Shown here: in pieces, positions 1 to 9,314 of the stretch
How the letters are laid out: each line of letters starts with the position of its first letter
Numbering within the stretch: position 1 is the stretch's first letter
Assembly (NCBI RefSeq): GCF_014297365.1
Contig: NZ_JACOQD010000002.1
Coordinates: 806,001 to 870,000 of the forward strand
Length of the DNA: 64,000 bases
Direction of reading: 5' to 3'
Source: Winogradskyella echinorum
Lineage (GTDB): Bacteria > Bacteroidota > Bacteroidia > Flavobacteriales > Flavobacteriaceae
Notes under the pieces: model-generated
Told to the model about the DNA's origin: nothing
The model's input: the letters and a program-made list of their open reading frames with translations, nothing else
The model's database searches: none
Translations under genes and position numbers: made by a program

Positions 1-109
1 TGTTATCGTTTATTATTATATAATTTATCCTATAACGTTACATAAGGCTAACCAAGTAAAACTGGATAATAGAGCTTCTGAATTAATCCCCAAACCCCAA
101 CTCACGTGA
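1..109 (+). CDS. C-terminal end of a gene upstream of the MoxR operon (partial; possibly SpoIIM-type membrane protein)
   Basis: An open frame enters from the left edge (phase begins at base 2) and ends at a TGA at 107-109. The 35 visible residues start with a hydrophobic, Tyr/Ile-rich stretch and end in a polar tail, as at the end of a membrane protein. The stop overlaps the GTG start of the next gene (GTGA), which implies translational coupling. In Flavobacteriia this operon position usually holds a stage II sporulation M-type membrane protein. That identity is inferred from context only. Confidence 0.45.
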   Translation, partial: VIVYYYIIYPITLHKANQVKLDNRASELIPKPQLT

Positions 110-1026
110 ACGAAAAGTATATAGAACTAAGAACAAGAAGTTCGTTTGGAGATATCATAAACACTTACTTCCTATTCTTAAAACATAATTTTAAAGCTTA
201 CACAAATTTATATCTTAGGTATAATGCTATCAGTATTATACTAACTTTAATTTGCTCTTACTTACTTGTCACAGGATTTATGGGTTTAGCAAGTAGAGAT
301 TTTAGATTTGGTATGGGCAACAACATTGCTACAGAAAGCTATTTTATTGCTGGTGTTATCATTTTGCTATTAATAGTATTTGTAACCTCATTAATTAACT
401 ATAGCTTTTCTAGTGCTTTTATTGCAGACTATGTTAATAATGAAGGCCATGTAGAATCTAAACGCATTTGGCGAAGTATCTTAAAAAATATTGGAACCAT
501 TATTGTTTTTATATTAATTGGTGCACTACTGTATATCGTTTATTTCATCATTTCTGGTATTTTAGCTTTTATACCTTTTCTAGGTATGCTTATACAGTAT
601 GGCTTAAGTTTTACCATGACTGCCATATTTGGATTAACCTTTATGTCTATTTTTTCATCTAACAAAGGATTTAGTGAAGCCATATCTGAAGGTTTTGATT
701 TCTCATTCTCTAACTTTTGGCGCGTTATTTTGTATGGTTTAGTCATTGGAATCCTTAACTTTATAATTATGTCTATGCTATCATTAATACCATCAGTTAT
801 TATGGGTATTTATGTGTATTTTTCTGTAGATAGTGGTGTTGATATTGCTACGAGTGTTTTTTCTAAAATAGTGCTCACCTTATGGTTTACATGCTTTTTA
901 CTTGCCTTTATTTATAGCCAAGCACTTTCGCAATTGTCCTATGGTGTTCTATACTATAACCTTAATGAGGTAAAATACAATGTCTTTCTTCAAAAGAAAA
1001 TAGATCAAATTGGTGTTAATGAGTAG
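106..1026 (+). CDS. polytopic membrane protein of the MoxR/DUF58 operon
   Basis: This is a 306-residue protein of unknown function with about six hydrophobic segments. They lie near residues 38-62, 78-105, 127-160, 165-185, 205-240 and 250-280. The first ~35 residues are cytoplasmic and charged. The start is a GTG overlapping the previous stop, and the C-terminal TAG overlaps the ATG of the DUF4129 gene, so it is inside a tightly coupled operon. It resembles the membrane proteins found before DUF4129/DUF4350/MoxR/DUF58 in Flavobacteriia. No catalytic motif is visible. A structural partner in the envelope complex is likely but not shown. Confidence 0.8.
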   Translation: MNEKYIELRTRSSFGDIINTYFLFLKHNFKAYTNLYLRYNAISIILTLICSYLLVTGFMGLASRDFRFGMGNNIATESYFIAGVIILLLIVFVTSLINYSFSSAFIADYVNNEGHVESKRIWRSILKNIGTIIVFILIGALLYIVYFIISGILAFIPFLGMLIQYGLSFTMTAIFGLTFMSIFSSNKGFSEAISEGFDFSFSNFWRVILYGLVIGILNFIIMSMLSLIPSVIMGIYVYFSVDSGVDIATSVFSKIVLTLWFTCFLLAFIYSQALSQLSYGVLYYNLNEVKYNVFLQKKIDQIGVNE

Positions 1027-1747
1027 CATAAAACTCAAACATATCAACACCATTATATTATCAACTTTTGGTTCTTCCTTAATATGGGCTCAAGATGTTA
1101 TAGTAAAGCGAGATTCGTCTAATGTAGATGTTACTTATTTTAGAGACAATTTTAAGGACAGTTATTCTGGTGATGACTTTAACTATGCCATTAACGATAC
1201 TGGTGGTATTAACCTAATGCAACAAATCCTTAGAAAATTCTTTAATTGGTTGAACGATGTTTTTGGCTTTGATATTGATTGGGTAGATTACCAAACATTA
1301 GAATACATTGTTTACGGTCTGCTTGGTATTGTAGCACTATATTTAGTAATTAAATTTTTGTTACAGAATCCTATAAGTTCCGTCTTTAAAACTGAAACTA
1401 AAGAAATTGAAGGATTTAGCTACGTTGAAGAAAATATAGAACAAATCGATTTCGATAAACTCATTAAAAAAGCCTTAAAAGACAAGAACTATAGATTAGC
1501 CACGCGTTTTCTGTATTTAAAATCTTTAAAGTCTTTAGCCAATAAAAAAATTATTGAATGGCATTACGATAAAACCAATTCGGATTATCTCAACGAAATA
1601 AAAGATGGTAAATTAAAAGATTTGTTTAGGCACGTCTCTTACATCTATGATTATGTTTGGTATGGAGAATTTCCTATTGACGAAACCAGTTTTAACAAAA
1701 ACAAAGACGATTTTAATCAACTTATAAATTCAACACAGCATGGATAA
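1019..1747 (+). CDS. DUF4129 domain-containing protein
   Basis: The ATG at 1019 overlaps the preceding stop and is preferred to a TTG nine bases upstream. The N-terminus has a signal-like hydrophobic segment ending at Ala-Gln. A periplasmic stretch follows, then one transmembrane helix near residues 90-113, then a C-terminal cytoplasmic domain rich in Lys and aromatic residues. That last part matches DUF4129, usually found beside transglutaminase-like or DUF58/MoxR genes. The DUF4350 gene starts inside its last codons (overlap at 1740-1747). The exact role is unknown. The operon implies a part in a MoxR-dependent assembly at the membrane. Confidence 0.75.
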   Translation: MSSIKLKHINTIILSTFGSSLIWAQDVIVKRDSSNVDVTYFRDNFKDSYSGDDFNYAINDTGGINLMQQILRKFFNWLNDVFGFDIDWVDYQTLEYIVYGLLGIVALYLVIKFLLQNPISSVFKTETKEIEGFSYVEENIEQIDFDKLIKKALKDKNYRLATRFLYLKSLKSLANKKIIEWHYDKTNSDYLNEIKDGKLKDLFRHVSYIYDYVWYGEFPIDETSFNKNKDDFNQLINSTQHG

Positions 1748-2951
1748 GCGTTCTAAAATAGCGCTCTATATTATTGGTGCAGTCATTGTTTTTATAATGA
1801 TTGCAGAAATCGTGAAGCCACAACCTTTAAACTGGCGCGATTCATTTTCTGCAGCAGACAAAATTCCATTAGGCTGTTATGTGCTTTTTAATGAGCTTGA
1901 AACTTTTACTGATGAAGAAGTTATTGCTTCAGAAGAATCTATATATCAATATCTCAAAAAAGTAGACCATACATCTCCAAAAACTTTAATGTTTATTAAT
2001 AATCGAATTTATTTCGATTCTGAAGAATCTAATGCCCTAATAGACTTTGTAGAACAAGGCAATACAGTTTTTATTAGCAGTATTTATCATTATGGTAATG
2101 TTTTAGACTCACTAAATGTGAGTGTAGAACGACAGTATGCCAATATTTATAGAAAAGAGGCTGAAAATAAATTTACAAGTCCAAGTCTAAAAGCTAATAA
2201 TCGCATATTTAAAGATGTCGTAGAAAACAGTCATTTCGTTTCCGTAGATAGCCTAAACACCACCATATTAGGCACAATAACAACTAAAACTGAAGATGAT
2301 AATGATAACTTTGAGACCAATCCCAACCTTATTAAAATAGACTATGGAGATAATGATGGGCAATTTATACTACACACCAATCCCTTTGCATTTACCAACT
2401 ATCACCTATTAAATGATAAGGAAGATTATGCAGCAACCGTTTTATCTTATCTGCCAAAACAGCAAATAATCTGGGACAACAATTATAAAAGTGGACGAAA
2501 AGTTATAACAAGTCCACTGCGCTATATTCTAGAAAACCAAGCTTTGAAATGGGCGTTTTACATTAGTATGTTTGGTTTAATTCTGTTTGTAATATTTAGA
2601 GGTAAACGTACACAACGTATTATTCCTGTGATTAATAAGCTAGATAATGCTACAGTAGATTTTACCAGAACCATTGGCGAGTTGTATTATCAACATGGAG
2701 ATTTTACAAACATTATTGAAAAGAAAATTCAATACTTCTTAGAATTTGTGAGAACCAAATATTATTTAGACACCAATCAATTAAATCCAAGTTTTATTGA
2801 AAAACTAGCTGTAAAATCTAGTAACACAAAGGAAGACGCTAAGACTTTAGTCGATTACCTTGTCTTTTTAAAATCGAAAAAACAGCATACAGAGCAAGAG
2901 CTCATAGAACTGAATAAAAAAATAGAACACTTTACAAAACATAAGTTATAA
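1740..2951 (+). CDS. DUF4350 domain-containing protein
   Basis: This 403-residue protein has an N-terminal membrane anchor (about residues 7-26). A domain of roughly 220 residues follows, shaped like the GATase-like DUF4350 fold, with strands such as TLMFINNRIYF and NTVFISSIYHYG. A second transmembrane helix lies near residues 272-290, and the tail is helical and charged. Both ends overlap neighbouring genes (8 bases with DUF4129, 1 base with MoxR), so it is translated as part of one operon. DUF4350 proteins are regular partners of MoxR/DUF58 operons. No enzymatic activity is claimed. Confidence 0.8.
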   Translation: MDKRSKIALYIIGAVIVFIMIAEIVKPQPLNWRDSFSAADKIPLGCYVLFNELETFTDEEVIASEESIYQYLKKVDHTSPKTLMFINNRIYFDSEESNALIDFVEQGNTVFISSIYHYGNVLDSLNVSVERQYANIYRKEAENKFTSPSLKANNRIFKDVVENSHFVSVDSLNTTILGTITTKTEDDNDNFETNPNLIKIDYGDNDGQFILHTNPFAFTNYHLLNDKEDYAATVLSYLPKQQIIWDNNYKSGRKVITSPLRYILENQALKWAFYISMFGLILFVIFRGKRTQRIIPVINKLDNATVDFTRTIGELYYQHGDFTNIIEKKIQYFLEFVRTKYYLDTNQLNPSFIEKLAVKSSNTKEDAKTLVDYLVFLKSKKQHTEQELIELNKKIEHFTKHKL

Positions 2952-4015
2952 TGGAAGAAGATCAGAACATACCATCATCAGACAACTTAGATGAAACAAA
3001 TCATAGTGAAGAAAACACAGCGAATGAAGTAACTGAAAACACTACAGAGGATTTTAAAAATAGAATTGACCTAAAACCACTTCAGGATAGTGTTGAACAG
3101 ATAAAACAAGAAATTGCCAAATTTATAGTTGGGCAAAACGAAATGATTGAACTTTTAATCATTTCTATCCTTACTAACGGTCATTCTTTAATTGAAGGTG
3201 TGCCTGGTGTTGCAAAAACTGTGACTGCAAAATTATTGGCTAAAACTTTAGATGTAGATTTCAACCGAATACAGTTTACACCAGATTTAATGCCAAGTGA
3301 TATTTTAGGAACTTCAATTTTTAACGTAAAAACCAGTGAGTTTGAATATAAAAAAGGTCCTATCTTTTCTAATATTGTCCTAATTGATGAAATTAACAGA
3401 GCACCAGCAAAAACGCAAGCTGCCTTATTTGAGGTAATGGCAGAACGCCAAATTACTATGGATGGCACACGCTACGATATGGAATTACCGTTCTTAGTTT
3501 TTGCAACTCAAAACCCGATAGAGCAAGAAGGTACGTATCGTTTGCCAGAAGCACAATTAGATCGTTTCTTGTTTAAGATTGAAGTAGATTATCCATCTTT
3601 AGAAGATGAAGTACAGATCTTGGTAGACAATCATCATCGTCAAGACACAATGGATTTTAATACTATTTCTTCTGTCTTATCCGCTGATGCCATAAAGACG
3701 TATCAAAACTTAATTAAGCAAATAATAGTAGAAGATAATCTTTTAAATTATATCGCTTCAATCGTCAATAACACTAGAGCTAATGCCAACTTATATTTAG
3801 GCGCTTCTCCAAGAGCTTCGATTGCTATTTTAAATGCAGCCAAAGCAAACGCGGCCATTAATGGACGAGATTTTGTAACGCCAGATGACATTAAACGTTG
3901 TACAAAAGCAGTATTAAAACATAGGTTAGTTTTAACACCAGAACGTGAAATGGAAGCTTTTACAGTAGATAAAGTTGTTGACCAAATCCTTGAAACCATA
4001 GAGATTCCGAGATAG
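2951..4015 (+). CDS. MoxR family AAA+ ATPase
   Basis: This 354-residue ATPase has a Walker A motif GVPGVAKT at residues 83-90, a Walker B at IVLIDEINRA (about 138-147), sensor 1 at FATQNP and an arginine-finger region PEAQLDRFLFK. The C-terminal lid contains LGASPRASIAIL, typical of MoxR. About 50 N-terminal residues are acidic and probably disordered. MoxR proteins act as chaperone-like ATPases, usually with a DUF58/VWA partner, which follows directly (TAGTG overlap at 4013-4017). The sequence clearly supports the family. The client protein is unknown. Confidence 0.97.
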   Translation: MEEDQNIPSSDNLDETNHSEENTANEVTENTTEDFKNRIDLKPLQDSVEQIKQEIAKFIVGQNEMIELLIISILTNGHSLIEGVPGVAKTVTAKLLAKTLDVDFNRIQFTPDLMPSDILGTSIFNVKTSEFEYKKGPIFSNIVLIDEINRAPAKTQAALFEVMAERQITMDGTRYDMELPFLVFATQNPIEQEGTYRLPEAQLDRFLFKIEVDYPSLEDEVQILVDNHHRQDTMDFNTISSVLSADAIKTYQNLIKQIIVEDNLLNYIASIVNNTRANANLYLGASPRASIAILNAAKANAAINGRDFVTPDDIKRCTKAVLKHRLVLTPEREMEAFTVDKVVDQILETIEIPR

Positions 4016-5346
4016 TGAAACGCTTTTTTAAACATACCTATTTAACCTTTCGGTTTTTCCTTATAGCAATGGCATTTGTGGCATTGTTTATTTTGGCATA
4101 TATCTACACAGGTTTGTTAAGTATTGTTTCCGCCTTGTTCTTTGTAGCAATAGGATTAGTCGTAGTCGACCTTATCTTACTATTTAAACAAAAGGGAATT
4201 ACAGCATCTCGAATACTGCCTGAAAAACTAAGTAATGGAGACGATAATCCTATTGAGTTAACCATACAGAATCACTATAATTTCACAACCGATTTACAAT
4301 TAATTGACGAGTTACCTTTTCAATATCAAAAACGTGATTTTGAAATCAACACAAAACTCGAAAAGCATCAAGAAAAAAAGATAACTTATACGCTTAGACC
4401 ATTAGAACGTGGCGAATATTATTTTGGTAATTTAAATATCTATGTTAACTCACCTTTTGGGTTAGTAACTAGACGATTTCAGTTTGCTAAGGATGCTATG
4501 GTGCCAAATTACCCATCATTTTTACAACTGCGTAAATACATGCTTTTAGCCTTTTCTAATAAACTGTTTGAATATGGTTTAAAGAAAATAAGACGTATTG
4601 GCCATACCATGGAGTTTGAGCAAATAAAGGATTACGTTAATGGAGACGATATAAGAAATATTAACTGGAAAGCGACTGCAAAACGCAATCAGCTTATGGT
4701 TAATCAATTTCAAGACGAACGCTCTCAACCTATTTACAGTGTCATCGATAAGGGCAGAGCCATGAAAATGCCGTTTGAAGGCTTAAGTCTTTTAGATTAT
4801 GCAATTAATGCAACCTTAGTGATTAGTAATGTAGCTCTAAAAAAACAAGACAAAGCTGGTATGTTTACTTTCTCTCGTAAAGTTGAAAATAAAGTTGTTG
4901 CAGAGCGAAGACCATCTCAGATGAACAAAATTCTGGAAACATTATATAATGTAAATACAGATTTTTCGGAATCAGATTTTTCTAGACTATATATTGATGT
5001 TAAACGCAGTATTACTCAAAGAGCTCTACTTCTACTCTACACCAATTTTGAAACCTTAGATGCTCTACATCGTCAGTTACCATATCTTCAAGCTATGGCC
5101 AAAAATCATTTGCTAGTAGTTATCTTTTTTGAAAATACAGAATTAGAAAAGTTGACTAAAGTTGAAGCTACAAGTACATTTGAAATTGTTCAGAAAACAG
5201 TAGCCGAAAAATTTATGTATGAGAAAAAGCTGATAGTAAACGAACTTCAAAAGCATGGTATTCAATCTATATTAACTACACCAGAGCATTTAACTATTAA
5301 CACCATTAATAAGTATTTAGAGATTAAGGCTAGAGGGCTGATATAG
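4015..5346 (+). CDS. DUF58 domain-containing protein (MoxR partner)
   Basis: This 443-residue protein begins with two membrane helices (about residues 8-60). A beta-rich region follows, then the DUF58 signature around residues 195-225: a Glu-rich stretch, YVNGDDIRNINWKATAKRN, then the acidic QDERSQPIYSVIDKG start of a VWA-like fold. The GTG start overlaps the MoxR stop. DUF58 proteins are the usual substrates or partners of MoxR ATPases. It closes the operon. A 7-bp repeat array and about 190 bp of intergenic DNA follow. Confidence 0.93.
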   Translation: MKRFFKHTYLTFRFFLIAMAFVALFILAYIYTGLLSIVSALFFVAIGLVVVDLILLFKQKGITASRILPEKLSNGDDNPIELTIQNHYNFTTDLQLIDELPFQYQKRDFEINTKLEKHQEKKITYTLRPLERGEYYFGNLNIYVNSPFGLVTRRFQFAKDAMVPNYPSFLQLRKYMLLAFSNKLFEYGLKKIRRIGHTMEFEQIKDYVNGDDIRNINWKATAKRNQLMVNQFQDERSQPIYSVIDKGRAMKMPFEGLSLLDYAINATLVISNVALKKQDKAGMFTFSRKVENKVVAERRPSQMNKILETLYNVNTDFSESDFSRLYIDVKRSITQRALLLLYTNFETLDALHRQLPYLQAMAKNHLLVVIFFENTELEKLTKVEATSTFEIVQKTVAEKFMYEKKLIVNELQKHGIQSILTTPEHLTINTINKYLEIKARGLI

Positions 5347-5392
5347 TGTGAAACAAATAATCCATTAACAAATAAACGGTTCAACTTCTCAA

Positions 5393-5427
5393 CACCTAAC
5401 ACCTAACACCTAACACCTAACACCTAA
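5393..5427 (+). repeat. tandem heptamer array, five copies of CACCTAA
   Basis: Five exact head-to-tail copies of CACCTAA lie about 50 bases after the DUF58 stop codon and 110 bases before the next gene. Nothing coding is visible here. It is one of six arrays in the window with the same 7-bp period but different units. Confidence 0.95.
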
Positions 5428-5538
5428 AATACAACTCATCCTATTAAAAATACAATTCAGTAACTGCAATTATTTTTACGCAAAGGTTTGTTGGATATTT
5501 GAATCATCAAACAAAAACAAACCATTAAATTCTATATT

Positions 5539-5961
5539 ATGAAAAATCTATTTTTAAGTATCGCAATAGTTTTAACTTCAATATTTAGCTACGCTCAAGA
5601 AGAAGAAAAAGGAATCACAATTACAGTGACCATAGATAATGTAAAAAGTGACAACGGAAAAGTTTCAATGGCTTTACATACATCTGAAACCTTTATGAAA
5701 GGTGCAGGAGTAATGAATGCTGAAACCAAAATAAAAGATGGAAAAATAAGTATCACATTTGAAAATGTTAAGCCTGGTGAGTATGCTATTATGGCCTTAC
5801 ACGATGAAAATGAAAACAATCGTATGGATTTTAGAGAAAACGGAATGCCTTTAGAATCTTATGGTACATCTAACAATGTGATGGCTTTTGGTCCACCACA
5901 ATATGATGACGCAAAATTTAAAGTGGAAGACAAAGATTTAGAACTTAATATTCGCTTTTAG
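5539..5961 (+). CDS. DUF2141 domain-containing secreted protein
   Basis: This 140-residue protein has a signal peptide of about 19 residues ending in SYAQ. The mature part has the DUF2141 pattern: a strand pair (ITVTIDNVKSDNGKVSMALH), then VKPGEYAIMALHDENENNRMDF and later GMPLESYGTSNN with MAFGPPQYDDAKF. The acidic HDENENNRMD segment looks able to bind a cation, but that is only an impression. It is a single gene, with a bidirectional terminator after it. The family is widespread in Bacteroidota and has no proven function. Confidence 0.93.
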   Translation: MKNLFLSIAIVLTSIFSYAQEEEKGITITVTIDNVKSDNGKVSMALHTSETFMKGAGVMNAETKIKDGKISITFENVKPGEYAIMALHDENENNRMDFRENGMPLESYGTSNNVMAFGPPQYDDAKFKVEDKDLELNIRF

Positions 5962-5972
5962 ACATAACTCTT

Positions 5973-5992
5973 ATCAATCAATCAATCAATCA
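5973..5992 (+). repeat. tetranucleotide repeat, five copies of ATCA
   Basis: Five exact copies of ATCA lie between the DUF2141 stop and the terminator hairpin. This is a short microsatellite with no visible coding role. Confidence 0.85.
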
Positions 5993-5997
5993 AAAAA

Positions 5998-6024
5998 AGC
6001 CAGCAAATTAGCTGGCTTTTTTTT
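5998..6024. terminator. bidirectional intrinsic terminator
   Basis: A 7-bp GC-containing stem AGCCAGC/GCTGGCT with loop AAATTA is flanked by an A-run on the left and a T-run on the right. It lies between convergent genes and can serve both strands. Confidence 0.9.
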
Positions 6025-6027
6025 GTA

Positions 6028-8328
6028 CTACCAATAAAGTCTAAACATAAGATTAGGTGTTATACCAATAGAATATTTTTCTATGAGCTCAATAGGGTCG
6101 TCTAAACTATTGTTACCTCTATACTCTCTACTTATTAAGTTTTTTCTGTTGTAAATGTTTCTAATTGACAAGCCTACTTTTCCTTTTAACTTATGACGCC
6201 TAGACATTTTAAAATTATAGGTTGATGAAAAATCTAACCGATGATAAATAGGTAATTCGCCTGTATTAATACCATCGTTAAATTCTAAACCATCATCGCC
6301 TTGCTCTGCTAAGGTATAAGGCTTCCCAGTTTGCCATTTCCAGCCTATTGCAAACTGCAAATTATCTACCTTATAACTTAAAGCAGTCGAAACAGCATGT
6401 GTAACATTAGACTTAGAGTTAAAGGACTTACTATCATTAAGACTATTAAAATGACTTTTAGAGCGATTAAATGAATAACTAAACCATGTATTAAAACCAT
6501 TAAATCGCTTTTTTACAAAAGCATCTAGTCCTACAACATTTTGTTGTCCAATATTAAATGTGCTATTTTCTGGATTTAAAAAACCAAGAGATAAAGCGGT
6601 TATATTTTTTAATTTTTTATAATAGGTATCTACATCAATACTCAATCCTTGTTTTGTATAGATAAAACCAGTAGACACTTGTTGACTATTACTTATAGGA
6701 AACTGATTTCCATCTGCTAATCTCCATACTCTATTTTCTAGAGACAAATCACTAATAATAGTTTCATCAATTTCACTAATGATTTGGTTCTTAATTTCAC
6801 CTGTAGCTTGCCATTTCAAATTATCGGAAATAGATTTGTATAAAACAATTCTTGGCTCTAATCTTACGGCATCTAATTCATTGAAATAAGTGCTTCTTAA
6901 TCCGAATGAGATATCAAAAAGATTAGAGTTTTTATAATCGTATTGTCCATAGATACTATGAGTTTGTACAATGCGTTCTTCAGAATCTAATATAAATGAT
7001 AGGTCAGTTGTATTTAAAAAAGCATAGGCTACATCTTTTAGTGCATATTGATATCCAAAAGTATAGTTGTTTTTTTTAGAGGCATTAATTTTAATTTCGG
7101 TTGCAACTCCAGAATCATAGATAGTATTTCTTTTTTCAAAATCTGATGTTTGCTCACCATCTTCAGTTGTAATAAAATTATAGTTGAATTTATAATCAGA
7201 AAAATAGGCTGTTGTGGTTTGATTTATTTTAGTATTCCAATCTAAGCTCCAACCTATGCCATAGCCAAGGTTTTTAGTGTTAATTCTATCATTAAAATCT
7301 TTATTTGTATCAGTTTCGTTAGATGTATAATCTAATTGATTATCAATTGAAATAAAGCTAGTATAAAGACGATTATTGTTGTTAGGTTTATAGTTAATTT
7401 TAATATTATAATCTAAAAATGAAAAATCATTATTACCATTCTCAGAGTTATTAATCTTAGTGCTTTCAAATACTTTATACGCCAATTGATTGTAAGTAAA
7501 CGTTTCTAACACATCCACATAACTTCTTCTTAATGAAGCCTGAATATTCAACTTTTCTTTAATAATTGGTAACTCAATAAGTGCATCTCCATTAATGCCA
7601 TTTAAGCCCAATTCAGTTCTTAACTTATTGGATATTTTAGAACTAGAAGAGATATCTATGACACTCGATAAACGTTCTCCATACCTTGCATGCGACCCTT
7701 TATTTATAAATTTGATATTTGAAGTGACATTTGGGTTTAACGGTGAAATCATTCCGAAAAGATGGCCTTTATGATAAATGTTTATACCATTCCAAATGAC
7801 TCTGTTTTGGTCTGAGGCTCCACCTCTAACAAAAAAACCTGTAGCCGTTTCATTAGGACTTAATACACCTGGAAGTAATTGTATACTTTCTAAAACATCT
7901 GGCTCTGTAAGACCTGGTAATATTCCTAATTTAGAAGGTAATAGCTTATAAGACCCTTCACTATTTTTTTCTATACCTTTTGTTAAGTAACTACTAATTA
8001 CAACTAAATCTAACGTGTTTAAATTTATAGTTTCGCTTATAAATTGATTGATAACAATATAGCGATTGTTTAATATTTTATAATTGAGATTCGTAGTCGC
8101 TTTTATAGCATCTAAAACTTCTAAAAGCGTTCTTTTCTTCCTAATTAATGAAATTCGTTTTTTGTTGATATCATCATTTTTAAAAGAAAATAACGCGTTA
8201 TAGGTCTCTTCTACTTTGGTAAATGCATCAGAGAGGTTTTCATCATTAAATTCAATGTAAAAAGCCTCTTCTTGAGAAAAGGCTAAAAATGGGAGTAACA
8301 TTAAGACAAAGACATAGATTAACCTCAT
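6028..8328 (-). CDS. TonB-dependent receptor with N-terminal STN signalling domain
   Basis: This 766-residue outer-membrane receptor has a signal peptide (residues 1-18, ending AFSQ). A secretin/TonB N-terminal (STN) domain spans about residues 20-95, a plug region with GFFVRGGASDQNRVIWNG about residues 140-225, and the rest is a beta-barrel ending in aromatic FRLYW. The STN domain is the part that talks to FecR-type anti-sigma factors in FecA-like transducers. The fecR-like gene lies 2 bases upstream with the sigma gene before it, which fits a surface-signalling system. No SusD-like gene is present, so a glycan SusCD role is unlikely. The ligand is unknown. Confidence 0.93.
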   Translation of the reverse strand: MRLIYVFVLMLLPFLAFSQEEAFYIEFNDENLSDAFTKVEETYNALFSFKNDDINKKRISLIRKKRTLLEVLDAIKATTNLNYKILNNRYIVINQFISETINLNTLDLVVISSYLTKGIEKNSEGSYKLLPSKLGILPGLTEPDVLESIQLLPGVLSPNETATGFFVRGGASDQNRVIWNGINIYHKGHLFGMISPLNPNVTSNIKFINKGSHARYGERLSSVIDISSSSKISNKLRTELGLNGINGDALIELPIIKEKLNIQASLRRSYVDVLETFTYNQLAYKVFESTKINNSENGNNDFSFLDYNIKINYKPNNNNRLYTSFISIDNQLDYTSNETDTNKDFNDRINTKNLGYGIGWSLDWNTKINQTTTAYFSDYKFNYNFITTEDGEQTSDFEKRNTIYDSGVATEIKINASKKNNYTFGYQYALKDVAYAFLNTTDLSFILDSEERIVQTHSIYGQYDYKNSNLFDISFGLRSTYFNELDAVRLEPRIVLYKSISDNLKWQATGEIKNQIISEIDETIISDLSLENRVWRLADGNQFPISNSQQVSTGFIYTKQGLSIDVDTYYKKLKNITALSLGFLNPENSTFNIGQQNVVGLDAFVKKRFNGFNTWFSYSFNRSKSHFNSLNDSKSFNSKSNVTHAVSTALSYKVDNLQFAIGWKWQTGKPYTLAEQGDDGLEFNDGINTGELPIYHRLDFSSTYNFKMSRRHKLKGKVGLSIRNIYNRKNLISREYRGNNSLDDPIELIEKYSIGITPNLMFRLYW

Positions 8329-8330
8329 CT

Positions 8331-9251
8331 TTAATATCTAAGTTTAATGTTACGTTTTTCTTTTTCATCGTAGGTTATATCTAAAGCATCAAAGACTGTT
8401 TGTAAAGCCACATTGAGGTTATTATGTGGAAAACTGCCCGAGAATATTGTTGAATCGTCTATAGCATCAGTAATAAATTTAATATTGTATTGATCTTCTA
8501 ACGCCCTAATTACATATTTAATTGGTACACTTTTAAATGTGCTTTCGCCATCAATCCAAGTTGGTTTAATAAACGTGGTAACAGAAGTTTCTGTTGGGTT
8601 ACCATTAATTTTTCTAACACCATTGTTTGGAAGTAATATATGGTCGGACTCTAATGTCTTAACTCCCACTTTACCTTCGTAGCAAACCACATCAAAAAAA
8701 TCGTTAGTAGCATTTACATTAAACTGAGTTCCTAAAACTACAACAGAACCATTATCAGTACTTACCGTAAACTTTTCGCCTTTCTTAACTTTAAAATAAG
8801 CTTCACCATCTAATGTTAATGTTCTATTATTTTCCCAATTATCTTCGTTGTACGTGATTTTAGATTTAGCATTTAAAACAACTTCAGAGCCATCTAAAAG
8901 CGCAATTGTTTTTGTTTCACCAAAACCTGTTTCGAATATTACTTCATCATTTCCTAAAAAAGTAAACAGGCCAAATAGTAATATTATGGAAGCTGCAATA
9001 CCAATCGACCAATATGTATAGAGTGATTTTACCTTTGGCTTTTTATTATTAATACGTTCTTGTATTTTAGAATAAGACATATCAATAGGTGCTTCTAGTC
9101 CTTCATAGACCTCAACACCTTTTCTAATTTTAGAAAAGGCGTTAAAATCATCATTACTAACTAATTCTTTTAACTGCTGGTCAGAGATTTCGCCTGCTAA
9201 CCATTGTGCTAAAAAAACATCTTTATTACTATCTGTATTCTTTTCTTTCAT
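8331..9251 (-). CDS. FecR family anti-sigma factor
   Basis: This 306-residue protein has a cytoplasmic N-terminal anti-sigma region, a single membrane helix near residues 82-101, and a periplasmic FecR domain. The FecR domain includes the ETGFGETKTIALLDGSEV and VLNAKSKI pattern and the VVLGTQFNVNA motif. The C-terminal ~80 residues form the DUF4974/STN-like domain that meets the receptor. It should hold the sigma factor at 9315-9827 inactive until the receptor signals. It is co-transcribed with the receptor. A conserved promoter-like block lies 18 bases upstream of its ATG. Confidence 0.95.
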   Translation of the reverse strand: MKEKNTDSNKDVFLAQWLAGEISDQQLKELVSNDDFNAFSKIRKGVEVYEGLEAPIDMSYSKIQERINNKKPKVKSLYTYWSIGIAASIILLFGLFTFLGNDEVIFETGFGETKTIALLDGSEVVLNAKSKITYNEDNWENNRTLTLDGEAYFKVKKGEKFTVSTDNGSVVVLGTQFNVNATNDFFDVVCYEGKVGVKTLESDHILLPNNGVRKINGNPTETSVTTFIKPTWIDGESTFKSVPIKYVIRALEDQYNIKFITDAIDDSTIFSGSFPHNNLNVALQTVFDALDITYDEKEKRNIKLRY

Positions 9252-9268
9252 TGCGTTCTATAGTTAAA

Positions 9269-9295
9269 ACAACTCACAAAATAAAAACCCTACTT
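9269..9295 (-). promoter_or_regulatory. candidate ECF-sigma promoter of the fecR-receptor operon
   Basis: Read on the minus strand, the block is AAGTAGGGTTTTTATTT, one variable base (T here), then GTGAGTTGT. The same 27-bp block with one mismatch lies at 9878-9904 in front of the divergent lipoprotein gene, in the same orientation to its gene. The spacing of the AGGGTTTTT and GTTGT parts fits the -35 and -10 of an ECF sigma promoter. The repeat is directly seen. Its recognition by the adjacent sigma factor is inferred. Confidence 0.75.
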
Positions 9296-9314
9296 ACTAA
9301 GGCATTTTTTTAGC

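Noticed and set aside
98..115. TCACGTGAA core resembling a parS site
   Set aside because: The outer parS bases are not matched and the stretch is coding sequence at an operon junction. It is far from parAB, so chance is the better explanation.
5393..5427. Possible CRISPR array
   Set aside because: The units are 7 bases long with no spacers and no cas genes are present anywhere in the window.
6028..8328. SusC-type glycan receptor
   Set aside because: It has an STN domain but no carboxypeptidase-regulatory N-terminal domain, and no SusD-like gene is adjacent. A FecA-like transducer fits better.
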